Source: Thalassotalea sp. 1_MG-2023 (lineage in GTDB: Bacteria; Pseudomonadota; Gammaproteobacteria; Enterobacterales; Alteromonadaceae). From it: a stretch of DNA of 64,000 nt. The notes beneath the pieces were generated by a model, which was not told the DNA's origin, made no database searches, and was given only the letters and a program-made list of their open reading frames with translations. The translations under genes and the position numbers were made by a program. The DNA is taken from assembly GCF_030546745.1 (NCBI RefSeq), contig NZ_JAUOPD010000009.1, positions 84,920-148,919 of the forward strand. The letters are read 5' to 3'. Positions 28,195 to 38,027 of this stretch are shown in pieces; within the stretch, counting starts at the first letter, position 1, and the number at the start of each line of letters is the position of its first letter.

Positions 28195-28332
28195 GTATAT
28201 CCTTATATATGAAAGTTCTAGCAGCTTGTTTTGATTAGCATAATAACTGATATAAACTTTTTACCAAGTAGCTTTTAATTTTTGTACTAAAAATTAAATT
28301 AATCGGTGTTCAACACACGCTTAAGAAAGATA

Positions 28333-29049
28333 TTATTTGATTTGAGCAACTTTTTCTAATACTTGCGCTTTAAACGACTTACCAATATTGATCTCTCGTT
28401 CATCGATGAGCGTTATTTGGTTTCCTTCAATAAAACTAATATGTTCAAGGTTTACTATGGCTGATTTGTGCACTTGTAAAAAGCACGTGTCTTTAAGTTG
28501 CTCTACAAAACTTGATAGTGTTCTTGGTGTTAAAACGCTTTGACCATCACGCCAAACTTTCACGTAATTTCCGTAAGCTTCAAAACAACTAACGTCTGCT
28601 AAGTTTATTTTTAATTGCTTTTTATCTACTTTAACAAATATTTGCTTAATAGCATTTGGTTTATCTGTGTGTGTTGCTTGTTGAACTAATTCGTAGTGAC
28701 TAAGGGACTTATTACATGCTTGTAGAAAGCGTTCGAATGAAAAAGGCTTTAAAAGATAGTCACTCACATCTAATTCAAAACTTTCTAATGCGTATTCTTG
28801 ATAAGCACTGGTGATAACAACCTGTGGTTTTTCTTTTAATACTTTAAGCAAATCAAGGCCTGAAAGCATTGGCATATTAATATCCAAAAATAGCAGGTCA
28901 ACAGATTGCTTAGATAGGAAATCAAGTGCTTGGGTGGCTGAATAACACTGTCCAACAACGTTTATAAACGGTACGTTGTCACAAAAGCTTTGTAAAATAT
29001 CGTGTGCAAGTGGTTCGTCGTCAATGATTAAGGCGTTAAGCTTATCCAT
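28333..29049 (-). CDS. LytTR family response regulator
   Basis: A 238-residue response regulator: receiver with IIDDEPLAH, phospho-acceptor Asp 56 in LFLDINMP and Lys in YLLKPFSFERF, followed by a LytTR DNA-binding domain (about 135-238; SCFEAYGNYVKVW and FLQVHKSAIVNLEHI). Its start overlaps the end of the kinase gene by 8 bp. It probably controls the divergent ABC transporter/peptidase genes. Confidence 0.94.
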   Translation of the reverse strand: MDKLNALIIDDEPLAHDILQSFCDNVPFINVVGQCYSATQALDFLSKQSVDLLFLDINMPMLSGLDLLKVLKEKPQVVITSAYQEYALESFELDVSDYLLKPFSFERFLQACNKSLSHYELVQQATHTDKPNAIKQIFVKVDKKQLKINLADVSCFEAYGNYVKVWRDGQSVLTPRTLSSFVEQLKDTCFLQVHKSAIVNLEHISFIEGNQITLIDEREINIGKSFKAQVLEKVAQIK

Positions 29050-30565
29050 TATTTTCTAGCTCTATTGTTAAGATTACTAAAAATTCATGTGGTTGTGCCG
29101 AGATATTCAACTGATGCTTATTGGTGTAATCAAGCGCTAATCGACGTTGTAAATTTTCAAGCCCAAGGCCACCGTCTATTTGTTTTTCTTGCGATTCTTT
29201 TTGTTTTATTTTTAGTCTATCATCAATGGAGTTATGGCACCTTACACTAAGTTCATTGCCTTTAAGTGATAAATCGACCGATAACCAAACGGACTTATCC
29301 GTTGCATCAATACCATGTTTAAAAGCGTTTTCTATGAGTACGATCAACAGTAATGGGGCTATTTTATATTCTGTATTACCCGCTAGTTTTGGGTCAATAT
29401 TAACGGTAATGTTTGCTTTATGGCTAACGCGGATTTCCTGTAGTGCCATATAGTCAGTTAAATAAGCAATTTCGTCTTTTAAACTCACACGATGATTACC
29501 TCCTTTGTATACCACAAATCTTAATAAATTGGATAACTGCAGTATACATTGAGGCGCTTGGGACTTGTTGGTTAATACCAGCGAATACAGATTATTAAGG
29601 GTATTAAATAAAAAATGCGGATTAATTTGTTGCTGTAACCACTTTAATTCTGCTTCGGTGTTTTGCTGTTTGAGTAATGATACTTCTGCAACTTGTTGTT
29701 GCCACTTAAAGGCTAAAATCAAAGGTAAACTTATCATCATGATAATAAAAGTAATGCGTAAATTCCAAATATCAAAGGGATCATGGTTACCGCTAGGTAA
29801 CAAAGTGAACTCAACGTTATTAATCGGTAGAAATAGAATTAGTTGACTTAAAAGTGGCGCGGCTATTAACGTGAATGTGCAGGCCGCCCATAAATAATGA
29901 AATACGCCAAATCGAGCCATAACGTTGTTTATTAAAACATGATGATTTACCCAATAAATAAAGTAGCCACACAGATAAAAGGCAAAAAACTGAATAAAGT
30001 AAAGAAGTAATTCGTCAATACGTAACAGGTTTCGTTTAATGTCTATAAGAATGTGAATAGGTTGGTTTTCCATTGGATTGTCAATCGAGTTAAACACTAA
30101 TGACCAAAACAAACTAAAACACACTATGATGGCGAGCAATATGTTGTCCATTGTGACTTTATCTTTAAACTTCGATAGATTCAGTGGTTTCATTTTTCGT
30201 TTTAAAAATATAATGGCTTCAATGACTGCTAGATAAATAAAGATGCCTAACGTGTTATCAAAAAACTTTTCATAGCTGTTGTATCTTTCACTAAGAATTA
30301 AATGTCCTAATGGCAATATGATAAAGCCAATAGCCCACCAAGTGAGTGCTACTATTTTTTCAGATCGTAAGCTTTGATATTTGCACCAAAGCACCGGTGA
30401 AATAATTAGGCACAGCACGATAAATTGATGAGAATAACTCAGCCATGTATGTTGAGGAGCCGTTAAATAAGAGTATGACATCAACAAGAATATATATAGG
30501 CTGAACGGCATAACAGGAGAGAATAAGAAATGAGAAAATCTTGTTACCAATGCGTTTGAAGGCAT
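29042..30565 (-). CDS. LytS/YehU-type sensor histidine kinase
   Basis: A 507-residue membrane kinase with about eight hydrophobic helices over residues 10-290, a short coiled stretch (VAEVSLLKQQNTEAELKWLQ), then the His_kinase domain with QQINPHFLFNTLNNLYSL (phospho-His in NPHF) and a HATPase with LLIVLIENAFKHG and GGLGLENLQRRL. It lacks a GAF domain, so it is closer to the short YehU/AlgZ-like type. Overlaps the LytTR regulator gene, so they are co-translated partners. Ribosome-binding site weak. Confidence 0.92.
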   Translation of the reverse strand: MPSNALVTRFSHFLFSPVMPFSLYIFLLMSYSYLTAPQHTWLSYSHQFIVLCLIISPVLWCKYQSLRSEKIVALTWWAIGFIILPLGHLILSERYNSYEKFFDNTLGIFIYLAVIEAIIFLKRKMKPLNLSKFKDKVTMDNILLAIIVCFSLFWSLVFNSIDNPMENQPIHILIDIKRNLLRIDELLLYFIQFFAFYLCGYFIYWVNHHVLINNVMARFGVFHYLWAACTFTLIAAPLLSQLILFLPINNVEFTLLPSGNHDPFDIWNLRITFIIMMISLPLILAFKWQQQVAEVSLLKQQNTEAELKWLQQQINPHFLFNTLNNLYSLVLTNKSQAPQCILQLSNLLRFVVYKGGNHRVSLKDEIAYLTDYMALQEIRVSHKANITVNIDPKLAGNTEYKIAPLLLIVLIENAFKHGIDATDKSVWLSVDLSLKGNELSVRCHNSIDDRLKIKQKESQEKQIDGGLGLENLQRRLALDYTNKHQLNISAQPHEFLVILTIELENNG

Positions 30566-30797
30566 ATTATCGCTTGCTGTAATAGATAAATGAATAAATG
30601 ATATTGCTGTGTTTATTGTTAAATGTCAGTAATTAAATGACAAAAAGCATTATTTTCATGATCAACGACTATTATGATGTCATTTTTTCCTTTTACTGAC
30701 ATTCGTCACTGAAGATACGACCTTGGTCATTGTTTGCTCGCAAAGTCCTTAAGAGTTAATAACAATTACGCCATGTAACACTCATTGTGGCGGATAT

Positions 30798-31700
30798 ATG
30801 CTAATAATCACAGACTTATGTAAAACTTACGCAGAGAAAAAGAAACAAAATACTCCCGCGTTAGACCATGTTAATTTGTCAATTAGCTCAGGCATGTTCG
30901 GACTTTTAGGGCCAAATGGTGCTGGTAAGTCGAGTTTGATGAGGACGATTGCAACCTTGCAAAAGCCGGATTCGGGCACGATAACATTTGCCGGCGAAAA
31001 TATTATTCAACACCCTGAATTTATGCGCAAACAGTTGGGCTATTTACCTCAAGACTATGGTGTTTATCCAGGAGTATCTGCCTACGAATTACTTGATTAC
31101 CTAGCAAAACTAAAGGGCGTAACTGATCGTAAACAACGCCATGCTCAAATCGATAAGTTGCTAACACAAGTTAACCTTATAAAGCATAAAAATAATGCCG
31201 TCAGTCGATTTTCAGGCGGCATGAAGCAACGCTTTGGCATAGCGCAAGCATTATTGGGCGATCCTAAAATGCTTATTGTCGATGAACCTACAGCAGGGCT
31301 CGATCCAGAAGAACGCAATCGCTTTCATAATTTACTCGTTGAGATAAGCCGCGACAAAGTGGTGCTGTTATCAACGCATATTGTGGAAGACGTCAGTCAT
31401 CTTTGTTCTAACATGGCGATACTTGCAGCTGGCAGAATTGTTAAACAAGGTTCTCCTGCACAATTGATTGAACAAGTTAAGGGCAAAATTTGGCAGATAA
31501 AAACCTGTAAATCCAACCTTGAAGACATTCCCCCAAAGGCACAAGTTATCAGTCAACGGTTATTCGCGGGAGACGCTACCATTCATGTTTATAGTGAGCA
31601 TCAACCTAGCGCCGATTTTCATCAAGTATCACCTGATTTAGAAGATGCTTATTTTACAGCTTTGCATTGCCACGCGCTTGACTCACAATTAAATAAGTAA
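30798..31700 (+). CDS. ABC transporter ATP-binding protein
   Basis: A 300-residue ATPase of the ABC-2 exporter type. Walker A GLLGPNGAGKSSLM, Q-loop LPQDYGVYPG, signature SRFSGGMKQR, Walker B MLIVDEPTAGLDP and H-loop LLSTHIVED are all intact. The C-terminal about 80 residues form an extra domain usual for this group. It is divergent from lytS across 232 bp and followed after 10 bp by the permease-peptidase fusion, its obvious partner. Confidence 0.94.
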   Translation: MLIITDLCKTYAEKKKQNTPALDHVNLSISSGMFGLLGPNGAGKSSLMRTIATLQKPDSGTITFAGENIIQHPEFMRKQLGYLPQDYGVYPGVSAYELLDYLAKLKGVTDRKQRHAQIDKLLTQVNLIKHKNNAVSRFSGGMKQRFGIAQALLGDPKMLIVDEPTAGLDPEERNRFHNLLVEISRDKVVLLSTHIVEDVSHLCSNMAILAAGRIVKQGSPAQLIEQVKGKIWQIKTCKSNLEDIPPKAQVISQRLFAGDATIHVYSEHQPSADFHQVSPDLEDAYFTALHCHALDSQLNK

Positions 31701-31710
31701 GGAATTTAGT

Positions 31711-34700
31711 ATGAAAAGCTTATTAATAGCCGAGCTAAAATTACAAAGTCGTCATTGGCTTTGGTTACTTGCTATGGTGTTAACGTTTGCCTTTGGTGCT
31801 TTTGTTATAAATAAGCAAACGCCGGATATGGATATTCAGATCAGTGGCTCATATTTTCTGATCAAAACGTTTGCTATTCAACTTTTGCTATTGCCTGTTC
31901 TCGTTGCGATATTTTCAACGCAAGCGACTATCCGAGATTTTGAAAGTGACATGGCAGGTATTGTGTATGCAAGCAGTACCAAACTTACACAAGTACTCAT
32001 AGCGAGGTTTATTGCTTTTTTTATTCTATGTTGGTCTGTTTACCTGAGCTTTGGCGCTGGTATTTTCGTTGGTTTAGCAACGCAACAGTCTATCTATTTT
32101 GGTTTACCTATTGCCAGCCTTTGTTGGGCGTTATTTGTACTAGCGTTACCTAACGTTTTACTTGTTTGTGCGATATTTTTTGCGATTGGTTTATATGGTA
32201 AACGCAGTATTTATTTGTATTTAATAGCGTGTTTACTTTTCTTTGCCTACCAATTCTTTTTAAGCATTAATGGTTCCCCGTTGATGGCAAGTAGAGTAGT
32301 GGTTTCTGCTGAGTTGGCTTCATTGTATTCATGGATAGACCCTTTTGCTTTAAGCACCTATTTTGAGCAAGTAAGACAATGGCAGCCATCAGATAAAAAT
32401 ACGCAGCTACCTACGTTGGATAGGGTCTTAATCATCAATCGCTTACTGGTTATTTTCGCCGCATTAGCTGTCACGGTTTATACCATAATGCATCATGTGA
32501 AAAACTTTAAAATTGATGCAATGCAAGATGAAAGCATGTTGATACCAAATTGGATAAAGCGCATGACGTTTTCTTTAACAAGTTCGTTTGCGCTTCCTTT
32601 CATTGCTCGGCTTCGAGCTCGGTTACCCGCCTATAGTGTGCTTACCATTGCGCATAAAGAATGGCAGCTTAGTTTTAAAACCAAAACCTTCCTTGCCATG
32701 TGTTGCGCACTAGTGTTTTTAATTAGTAGCGAAATATATTTTGGTTATATACATCTTGAAAACTTAGGTACGTCGGCAATTGCCTCTACGATGATCACCG
32801 TTAATCGATATATTGCCGATATTTTGCCGCGCTTTGGTGGCTTGTTTATGTTATTTCTTGCTGCTGAATTGTGCTGGCGTGATCAGCAAAGTAAGGTTAA
32901 ATCACTTATCGATAGTACGCGAGTTAGTAATGCTGCATTGTTTTTTGGCCGTTTGCTAGCGCTATGCTTTGTCCCGCTATTTTTTATTACCTTGAGTATT
33001 ATTGTTTCCATCATCATGCAGTCGGCAAATGGTGGAGAGTTTGACTTTGATGTTTATTTATCGATGTATGTTTATTTTGGACTTCCGTTGATTTGGTTAG
33101 CAACGCTTTGCGTTGTGGTACATGCATTGTTGCCAAATAAATATTTAGCATTAGGTATTAGCTTTGCCTTATTTGTCTTTTTTGAAACCAGTTTACTGCA
33201 ATCGCTTGGTTTAGAGCACCCATTATGGACACTCGGTCAATTGCCTCCTTTAAGTTACTCTGAGTTTGTTGGCTTTGGTGGAGAATTAGATGCACTTGCT
33301 GGCTACTTAAGCTTTAGGTACAGCTTACTTATCGTTTTATCGCTTATTGCGTTTAAGTTTTTCCGTCGAGGAGAAGAGTTATCATCAGCCTTTACTTCGC
33401 CTGTGCTATGGCGTCGTAATGAGAAAGCTATACTCATTTGTGGTGCAGTAGCAGTTATTATAACCCTTGGTAATATCGTTCATCAGACTTGGTATACAGG
33501 TCATTACCAATCAAGCAGTAGTCGGCATGTGTGGAAAGCAAGTTACGAAAACAAATACGCTTACTTAAAAGATCAACCGTCACTGTCTACTGAGAAAATT
33601 ACGACAATCGTTGAATTAATGCCTGATGAAAGGCGCTTGACAATTAATGCCAATTACCAGTTAGTTAATCGTAGTAATAGGGCGATTTCACAGTTGGTGT
33701 TCTCAACCCCTTTACCCTTTAACTACCGTAACGTGGCAGTAGGTAATGCAGAACAAGTCTCTTATGATCAATTTCATCAAACGCATATTTACGCGTTTTC
33801 TCAGCCGATTCAACCGGGTCAATCTGTAACTTTAAGCTTTGTTGCCGATTATCAGCAAAACGGTTACTTAGGTGTGCCTGGAGATAACGTTATAAACAGT
33901 GATTACAGTTACATTCGTTTCTTACGTTATCTACCTTTTTTAGGCTATGTTAAACATTATCAATTAACCAATAACGGGTTACGCGAAAAGTTTGCTTTGC
34001 CTAAACTTTCGCATCAGTCAATCGAACAAGATCTAGAAAAATATCAAGGTGATATGTCTGCGCTTTATGACTGGGCGACGTTAGATACCACTATTGTAAC
34101 CAGTGAAGACCACATTGCCTTTGCGCCAGGCAAGCTTGTTAAACAATGGCAAGAGGGTAATAGAAAAATCTACCAATACCGAACGCAAGGCAAAGTGAGA
34201 AATATCGGGCATATTGTTTCGCAAAACTTACCGGTGAAAACGGCTCAAATTGCACATACGAATGTTGATGTTTTCTACCCAGAAGGTAAAGAAAATTATG
34301 CTGAACGTCATTTAAGCGCTATTCGTGACGCTCTACAATATGGCAATGAACACTTTGGCCCAGTAATGACCAATAACTTGCGTTTGGTGCCGTTCCCAAG
34401 TTTTTTCCCAGCTACTGGTTATGCTTTGCCACAGACTGTTTTCATTGGTGAAGAGGTTGGATTTCATGTTGATTTGACGAATAAAGATGGCTTTGATCAT
34501 TTATACCGTCGAACGGTGCATGAAGTCGCGCACCAGTGGTGGGGACATGGATTAAATGGCGCTGCAACAGAGGGGGAAGCCGTATTAGTAGAGACGCTGG
34601 CGAAATATACTGAAATGGTATTATTGGCACGAAAATATGGTGATGAATATGTAAAACAGCTTATTAAGTATGAGCAGCAGCGCTACTTTTCTGGGCGTTC

Positions 34701-35250
34701 ACGTACCAATATTAATGAACTACCTCTTTACCGCGGTGATGAAAATTATTTAATTTATTCAAAAGGTGCAGCCGCTATGTACGCGCTTAAGCAGCAACTT
34801 GGCGAATCGGCTATCAATACAGCGTTAAAAAAGCTAGTCACGTTACATTCATTCCCAAATAAGCCAGCAACAACGTTAGACTTTATTGCCTATTTAACGG
34901 AAGGTAAAACTGCTAAACAACAACAGTTGGTAGATAACTGGTTTAAAAAGATCATTGTTCATGATGTTGAAATTACCAGTGCAGAGCTGAGCAAGTCTGA
35001 ACAAGGACATGAGATCAATGTATGTTTGCAAGATAATAAAACAGATCTTACAACGGTGAAGTTAAGTGCATTTACCGATGACGAAAAGCTAATAGCGAGT
35101 ACAGACATTATCGCGAATACAAAGCAGGGCATTAACGCCTGTAAGGTGTGGTCATTGGAAACAAAGCCTAGCCATATTGAGCTAGATTCCGAGTTATTAT
35201 TACTTGATAGCAATAGAGAAAATAATCAATTCTACTTCCCCTCCTTATAA
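31711..35250 (+). CDS. ABC permease fused to M1 family metallopeptidase
   Basis: A 1179-residue fusion. Residues 1-590 hold about 12 TM helices in two ABC-2 permease-like sets (start KSLLIAELKLQSRHW; second set from IAHKEWQLSFKTKTFL near residue 313). Residues about 600-1170 are an M1 aminopeptidase-like region, presumably periplasmic, with zinc motif HEVAH (His 937, Glu 938, His 941) and likely third ligand Glu 961 in VETLAKYTEM. An M1 exopeptidase GxMEN is not obvious, so the substrate is unclear. AAGGAA precedes the ATG. With the upstream ATPase it forms a complete transporter linked to proteolysis, next to a LytS/LytTR pair. Confidence 0.92.
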   Translation: MKSLLIAELKLQSRHWLWLLAMVLTFAFGAFVINKQTPDMDIQISGSYFLIKTFAIQLLLLPVLVAIFSTQATIRDFESDMAGIVYASSTKLTQVLIARFIAFFILCWSVYLSFGAGIFVGLATQQSIYFGLPIASLCWALFVLALPNVLLVCAIFFAIGLYGKRSIYLYLIACLLFFAYQFFLSINGSPLMASRVVVSAELASLYSWIDPFALSTYFEQVRQWQPSDKNTQLPTLDRVLIINRLLVIFAALAVTVYTIMHHVKNFKIDAMQDESMLIPNWIKRMTFSLTSSFALPFIARLRARLPAYSVLTIAHKEWQLSFKTKTFLAMCCALVFLISSEIYFGYIHLENLGTSAIASTMITVNRYIADILPRFGGLFMLFLAAELCWRDQQSKVKSLIDSTRVSNAALFFGRLLALCFVPLFFITLSIIVSIIMQSANGGEFDFDVYLSMYVYFGLPLIWLATLCVVVHALLPNKYLALGISFALFVFFETSLLQSLGLEHPLWTLGQLPPLSYSEFVGFGGELDALAGYLSFRYSLLIVLSLIAFKFFRRGEELSSAFTSPVLWRRNEKAILICGAVAVIITLGNIVHQTWYTGHYQSSSSRHVWKASYENKYAYLKDQPSLSTEKITTIVELMPDERRLTINANYQLVNRSNRAISQLVFSTPLPFNYRNVAVGNAEQVSYDQFHQTHIYAFSQPIQPGQSVTLSFVADYQQNGYLGVPGDNVINSDYSYIRFLRYLPFLGYVKHYQLTNNGLREKFALPKLSHQSIEQDLEKYQGDMSALYDWATLDTTIVTSEDHIAFAPGKLVKQWQEGNRKIYQYRTQGKVRNIGHIVSQNLPVKTAQIAHTNVDVFYPEGKENYAERHLSAIRDALQYGNEHFGPVMTNNLRLVPFPSFFPATGYALPQTVFIGEEVGFHVDLTNKDGFDHLYRRTVHEVAHQWWGHGLNGAATEGEAVLVETLAKYTEMVLLARKYGDEYVKQLIKYEQQRYFSGRSRTNINELPLYRGDENYLIYSKGAAAMYALKQQLGESAINTALKKLVTLHSFPNKPATTLDFIAYLTEGKTAKQQQLVDNWFKKIIVHDVEITSAELSKSEQGHEINVCLQDNKTDLTTVKLSAFTDDEKLIASTDIIANTKQGINACKVWSLETKPSHIELDSELLLLDSNRENNQFYFPSL

Positions 35251-35256
35251 GTTTTA

Positions 35257-35290
35257 GCGCACACCGTCGTAATTCAATGCGGTGTGCGTT
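35257..35290. terminator. Likely bidirectional terminator between ABC-M1 gene and tetR-like gene
   Basis: CGCACACCG/CGGTGTGCG stem of 9 bp with a 13-nt loop between convergent genes. T-run weak on both sides. Confidence 0.55.
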
Positions 35291-35318
35291 ATTAAAGTTT
35301 TACCGCCAGTTTTGTACC

Positions 35319-35936
35319 TTACTGGCTAACTTTTGATTTGGTCAGTATTGGCCAAGTCAGTAGGCCAAATTCAGCTACTGAGAGAAGTGTTTCTTTTGAA
35401 GCGCCATCACGGGCTTGAATAGACATACCTTGTTGAAGGGTGATGTAAAACGTTGCAATGGCATGGCAATCAATTTCTGGATTCAGCATGCCGTTTTCAA
35501 TATCCCGTTTTAACAAGGTAATAAGATTTTCTTTACTTTCTACCCGACACTCTTGCAGTGTATGGTGCACCGATAAATTTGTGTCATCTTGATTCATTGC
35601 TCCTAATATGATCAGACAACCTTTTGGTCTATTTAGGTGAGTAAATTCTTCTGCACTCAATGTTAATAGGGTTTTTATGGCTGCTTTGGCAGACTTTTCT
35701 TGCATGGTTTCAAGCCATATTTTACTGCCTTCTGTTGCGCGATAAAGAGTAACAACTTCCTTAAATAAAGCTTCTTTCGAACCAAAAGTTGAGTAAATAC
35801 TAGGGGTGTTAATCCCCATAGAGGTTACGAGATCTGCCATCGAAGTATTATCGTAACCTTGTTGCCAAAAAGTCATCATGGCATGTCTAAGGGTCTCTGT
35901 TCTATCAAAATTACGTGGTCTTCCGCGCTTATTCAT
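35319..35936 (-). CDS. TetR/AcrR family repressor
   Basis: A 205-residue regulator. The N-terminal HTH is RGRPRNFDRTETLRHAMMTFWQQGYDNTSMADLVTSMG-like, with the recognition helix near TPSIYSTFGSKEALF; the C-terminal ligand domain resembles the TetR_C group seen with SDR/MFS neighbours. GGAG precedes the ATG. It is divergent from the SDR gene across 119 bp that contain a 30-bp near-perfect palindrome, its probable operator. The likely role is autoregulation plus repression of the SDR-MFS pair until a toxic small molecule binds. Confidence 0.92.
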   Translation of the reverse strand: MNKRGRPRNFDRTETLRHAMMTFWQQGYDNTSMADLVTSMGINTPSIYSTFGSKEALFKEVVTLYRATEGSKIWLETMQEKSAKAAIKTLLTLSAEEFTHLNRPKGCLIILGAMNQDDTNLSVHHTLQECRVESKENLITLLKRDIENGMLNPEIDCHAIATFYITLQQGMSIQARDGASKETLLSVAEFGLLTWPILTKSKVSQ

Positions 35937-35960
35937 TATTGTGCTCCATGATGCGGTAAA

Positions 35961-35990
35961 TTTATTTTATAATGATCGTTACAAAATAAA
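35961..35990. promoter_or_regulatory. Probable TetR operator, 30-bp palindrome
   Basis: Arms TTTATTTTATAATGA and TCGTTACAAAATAAA match their reverse complements at 26 of 30 positions, centred on GATC. It sits between the divergent tetR-like and SDR starts, 24 bp above the repressor's ATG. Confidence 0.75.
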
Positions 35991-36010
35991 AAAATAATGC
36001 TACTGTATAT

Positions 36011-36032
36011 TTTTGTAACGTTCGATACGTAT
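36011..36032. promoter_or_regulatory. Second, weaker TetR operator half-site
   Basis: TTTTGTAACG here is the exact inverse of CGTTACAAAA at 35977-35986 in the first operator; the other half is degenerate. It lies upstream of the SDR start at 36056, where a repressor could block transcription. Confidence 0.55.
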
Positions 36033-36055
36033 ATTAACAGATATAAGGAAAGAGT

Positions 36056-36796
36056 ATGCAACGATTAAAAAATAAAGTAGCCCTTATCACCGGTGGTAGC
36101 AGAGGAATGGGGGCTGCAATCGCTGAGCGACTTGCGCAAGAAGGCGCTAACGTGGTGATTACCTATGTTAACAATGCGGAAAAAGCAAACGGTGTAGTGG
36201 CAAAAGTTAGAGATATGGGTAACAAAGCTTTTGCGGTCAAAGCCGATAATGCCGACCCTCAAGCAATAATGTCTGCTGTTGACGCAACAATAGCAGAGTT
36301 TGGTCAACTTGATATTTTAGTAAATAATGCGGGCATTTTTAGTCCAAAACCGATAGAAGCACTTACGCTAGAAGAGATCGATCAAACCCTTAACATTAAC
36401 GTTCGTGCCGTAGTCATTGCTTCACAGGCAGCTGCTGCTCATATGAAGTCTGGTGGTCGAATAATTTCTATTGGCAGTAACCTTGCAGAGCGTGCGGTAA
36501 TGCCGGGGTTAAGTTTATACAGCCTCAGCAAAGCTGCACTCATTGGTTTTACTAAGGGGCTAGCGCGTGATTTAGGTCAGAAAGGTATCACGGTTAATAT
36601 CGTTCATCCAGGTTCTACAAATACGGATATGAATCCAGCAGATGGTGAATATAGCGATATGCAACGTAGTGCTATGTGTATACCGCGATATGCTGAGCCA
36701 AACGACATTGCCGGAGTTGTAGCTTTTCTTGCCAGCGAAGAAGGAAAATGCATGACGGCTTCCGGGTTAACCATTGACGGCGGCACTAACGCGTAA
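36056..36796 (+). CDS. SDR family NAD(P)-dependent oxidoreductase
   Basis: A 246-residue classical short-chain dehydrogenase. The cofactor motif TGGSRGMGAAIAERL (with Arg favouring NADPH), NNAG, the catalytic Ser in ISIGSN and YSLSK (Tyr and Lys) are present, and it ends TIDGGTNA as in FabG-like enzymes. The substrate is unknown. AAGGAAAGAG precedes the ATG. It is divergent from the TetR gene and 20 bp ahead of an MFS exporter, a common detoxification arrangement. Confidence 0.92.
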   Translation: MQRLKNKVALITGGSRGMGAAIAERLAQEGANVVITYVNNAEKANGVVAKVRDMGNKAFAVKADNADPQAIMSAVDATIAEFGQLDILVNNAGIFSPKPIEALTLEEIDQTLNINVRAVVIASQAAAAHMKSGGRIISIGSNLAERAVMPGLSLYSLSKAALIGFTKGLARDLGQKGITVNIVHPGSTNTDMNPADGEYSDMQRSAMCIPRYAEPNDIAGVVAFLASEEGKCMTASGLTIDGGTNA

Positions 36797-36816
36797 TTAT
36801 TACAGGGAGCATTAAG

Positions 36817-38019
36817 GTGAGAAATCAACCAAGCGTTAAAGCACCGAATAAGCTTGTGCTTTTGAACATTCTCGCCTTTTTATCTTTTGTGGTTGTTACA
36901 ACCGAATTTGCCATGATAGGTTTTTTGCCTGAAATTTCGTTACAGCTTGGGGTTTCTTTAGCAAAAGCGGGGTGGTTTGTTACATGGTTTGCATTAGGCG
37001 CTGCGATGGCTGGGCCTTGTTTAACATTAATGGTGAACGTATTTGATACGAAACGTTATTTTATGTTCACCACCAGCGCTTTTACCTTGGCAAATGTTGT
37101 TGTTATTCTGCTGCCTCATTATGAAGTGATTGTTGTTGCTCGATTTATTCAAGGTGGGTTTTTACCCGTTATTTTAAGTATTATTGCCATGACAGCAGTC
37201 GATATCTCAGGTGATAATCATCAGCATTGGGCCATTTCCCGTGTCAACTTAGGGTTAGTAATTGCCACAGTGTTAGGTATTCCACTTAGTGCTTTTATCG
37301 CTGTGGAATATAATTGGCAGCTTACGTTCTTGCTGCTATCAATACTCGGCCTTTTTGCCATAGTGGGTATTGTATTTTATTTTCCAGCAGAAGTGCCTAA
37401 AAAAAGTATCGCTAATGAAAATGATAGGCCATTGTTATTACAACCATTGTTTTTATTACATTTAGTGTTATCAATGTTGTTATTCACAGCAATGTTTACT
37501 GTTTATACTTATATTTCTTCTTTTATCTTAACTGTAACTACGTTTAGTAACGCAGCAATAGGTTGGTTGTTGGTAGTCTTTGGTGGTGCTGGCGTGGTAG
37601 GTAATTGGCTGATTGGACGATCCACTTTTAAACAAATTCTGCAGCCAACCATTTATCTCATGTTAATTTTCTTTATGGCTGTTCTGCTACTGACTTTTAT
37701 TGGCATTTATTGGAAGGTACTTGCCATAATCATACTAGCACTTTGGGGAGCTACACATATGGCCGCGTTTGTTATTACGCAGGTAAGAATAATGCAAGTA
37801 GCTAAAGATCATAAAGCATTTGCCTTATCACTTAATATGGCAATATGTAATTTAGGTATTAGTATTGGTGCAATGGTAGGAGGCTGGGTTTCTAGCCAAT
37901 ATGCGGTAGATATAATAGGTTATGTCGCTGGAGGCTTTGCCATGTTTACTGTGCTGATTGCTTTCATTATGCAAAAGGCAGAGGAAAACCAGCGACCCTA
38001 TTCAAGCATTATTGAATAA
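36817..38019 (+). CDS. MFS transporter, probable drug or metabolite exporter
   Basis: A 400-residue major facilitator with 12 predicted TM helices. The N-terminal VVTTEFAMIGFLPEISLQLGVS is typical of the AraJ/YdhP-type exporters, and KRYFMFTTSAFTL stands where the cytoplasmic loop 2-3 motif is expected. The start is GTG 36817, with AGGGAG eight bases upstream and no closer ATG. Probably co-transcribed with the SDR gene and under TetR control. Ends 8 bp from the convergent diguanylate cyclase gene. Confidence 0.9.
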   Translation: MRNQPSVKAPNKLVLLNILAFLSFVVVTTEFAMIGFLPEISLQLGVSLAKAGWFVTWFALGAAMAGPCLTLMVNVFDTKRYFMFTTSAFTLANVVVILLPHYEVIVVARFIQGGFLPVILSIIAMTAVDISGDNHQHWAISRVNLGLVIATVLGIPLSAFIAVEYNWQLTFLLLSILGLFAIVGIVFYFPAEVPKKSIANENDRPLLLQPLFLLHLVLSMLLFTAMFTVYTYISSFILTVTTFSNAAIGWLLVVFGGAGVVGNWLIGRSTFKQILQPTIYLMLIFFMAVLLLTFIGIYWKVLAIIILALWGATHMAAFVITQVRIMQVAKDHKAFALSLNMAICNLGISIGAMVGGWVSSQYAVDIIGYVAGGFAMFTVLIAFIMQKAEENQRPYSSIIE

Positions 38020-38027
38020 GGTACTTT

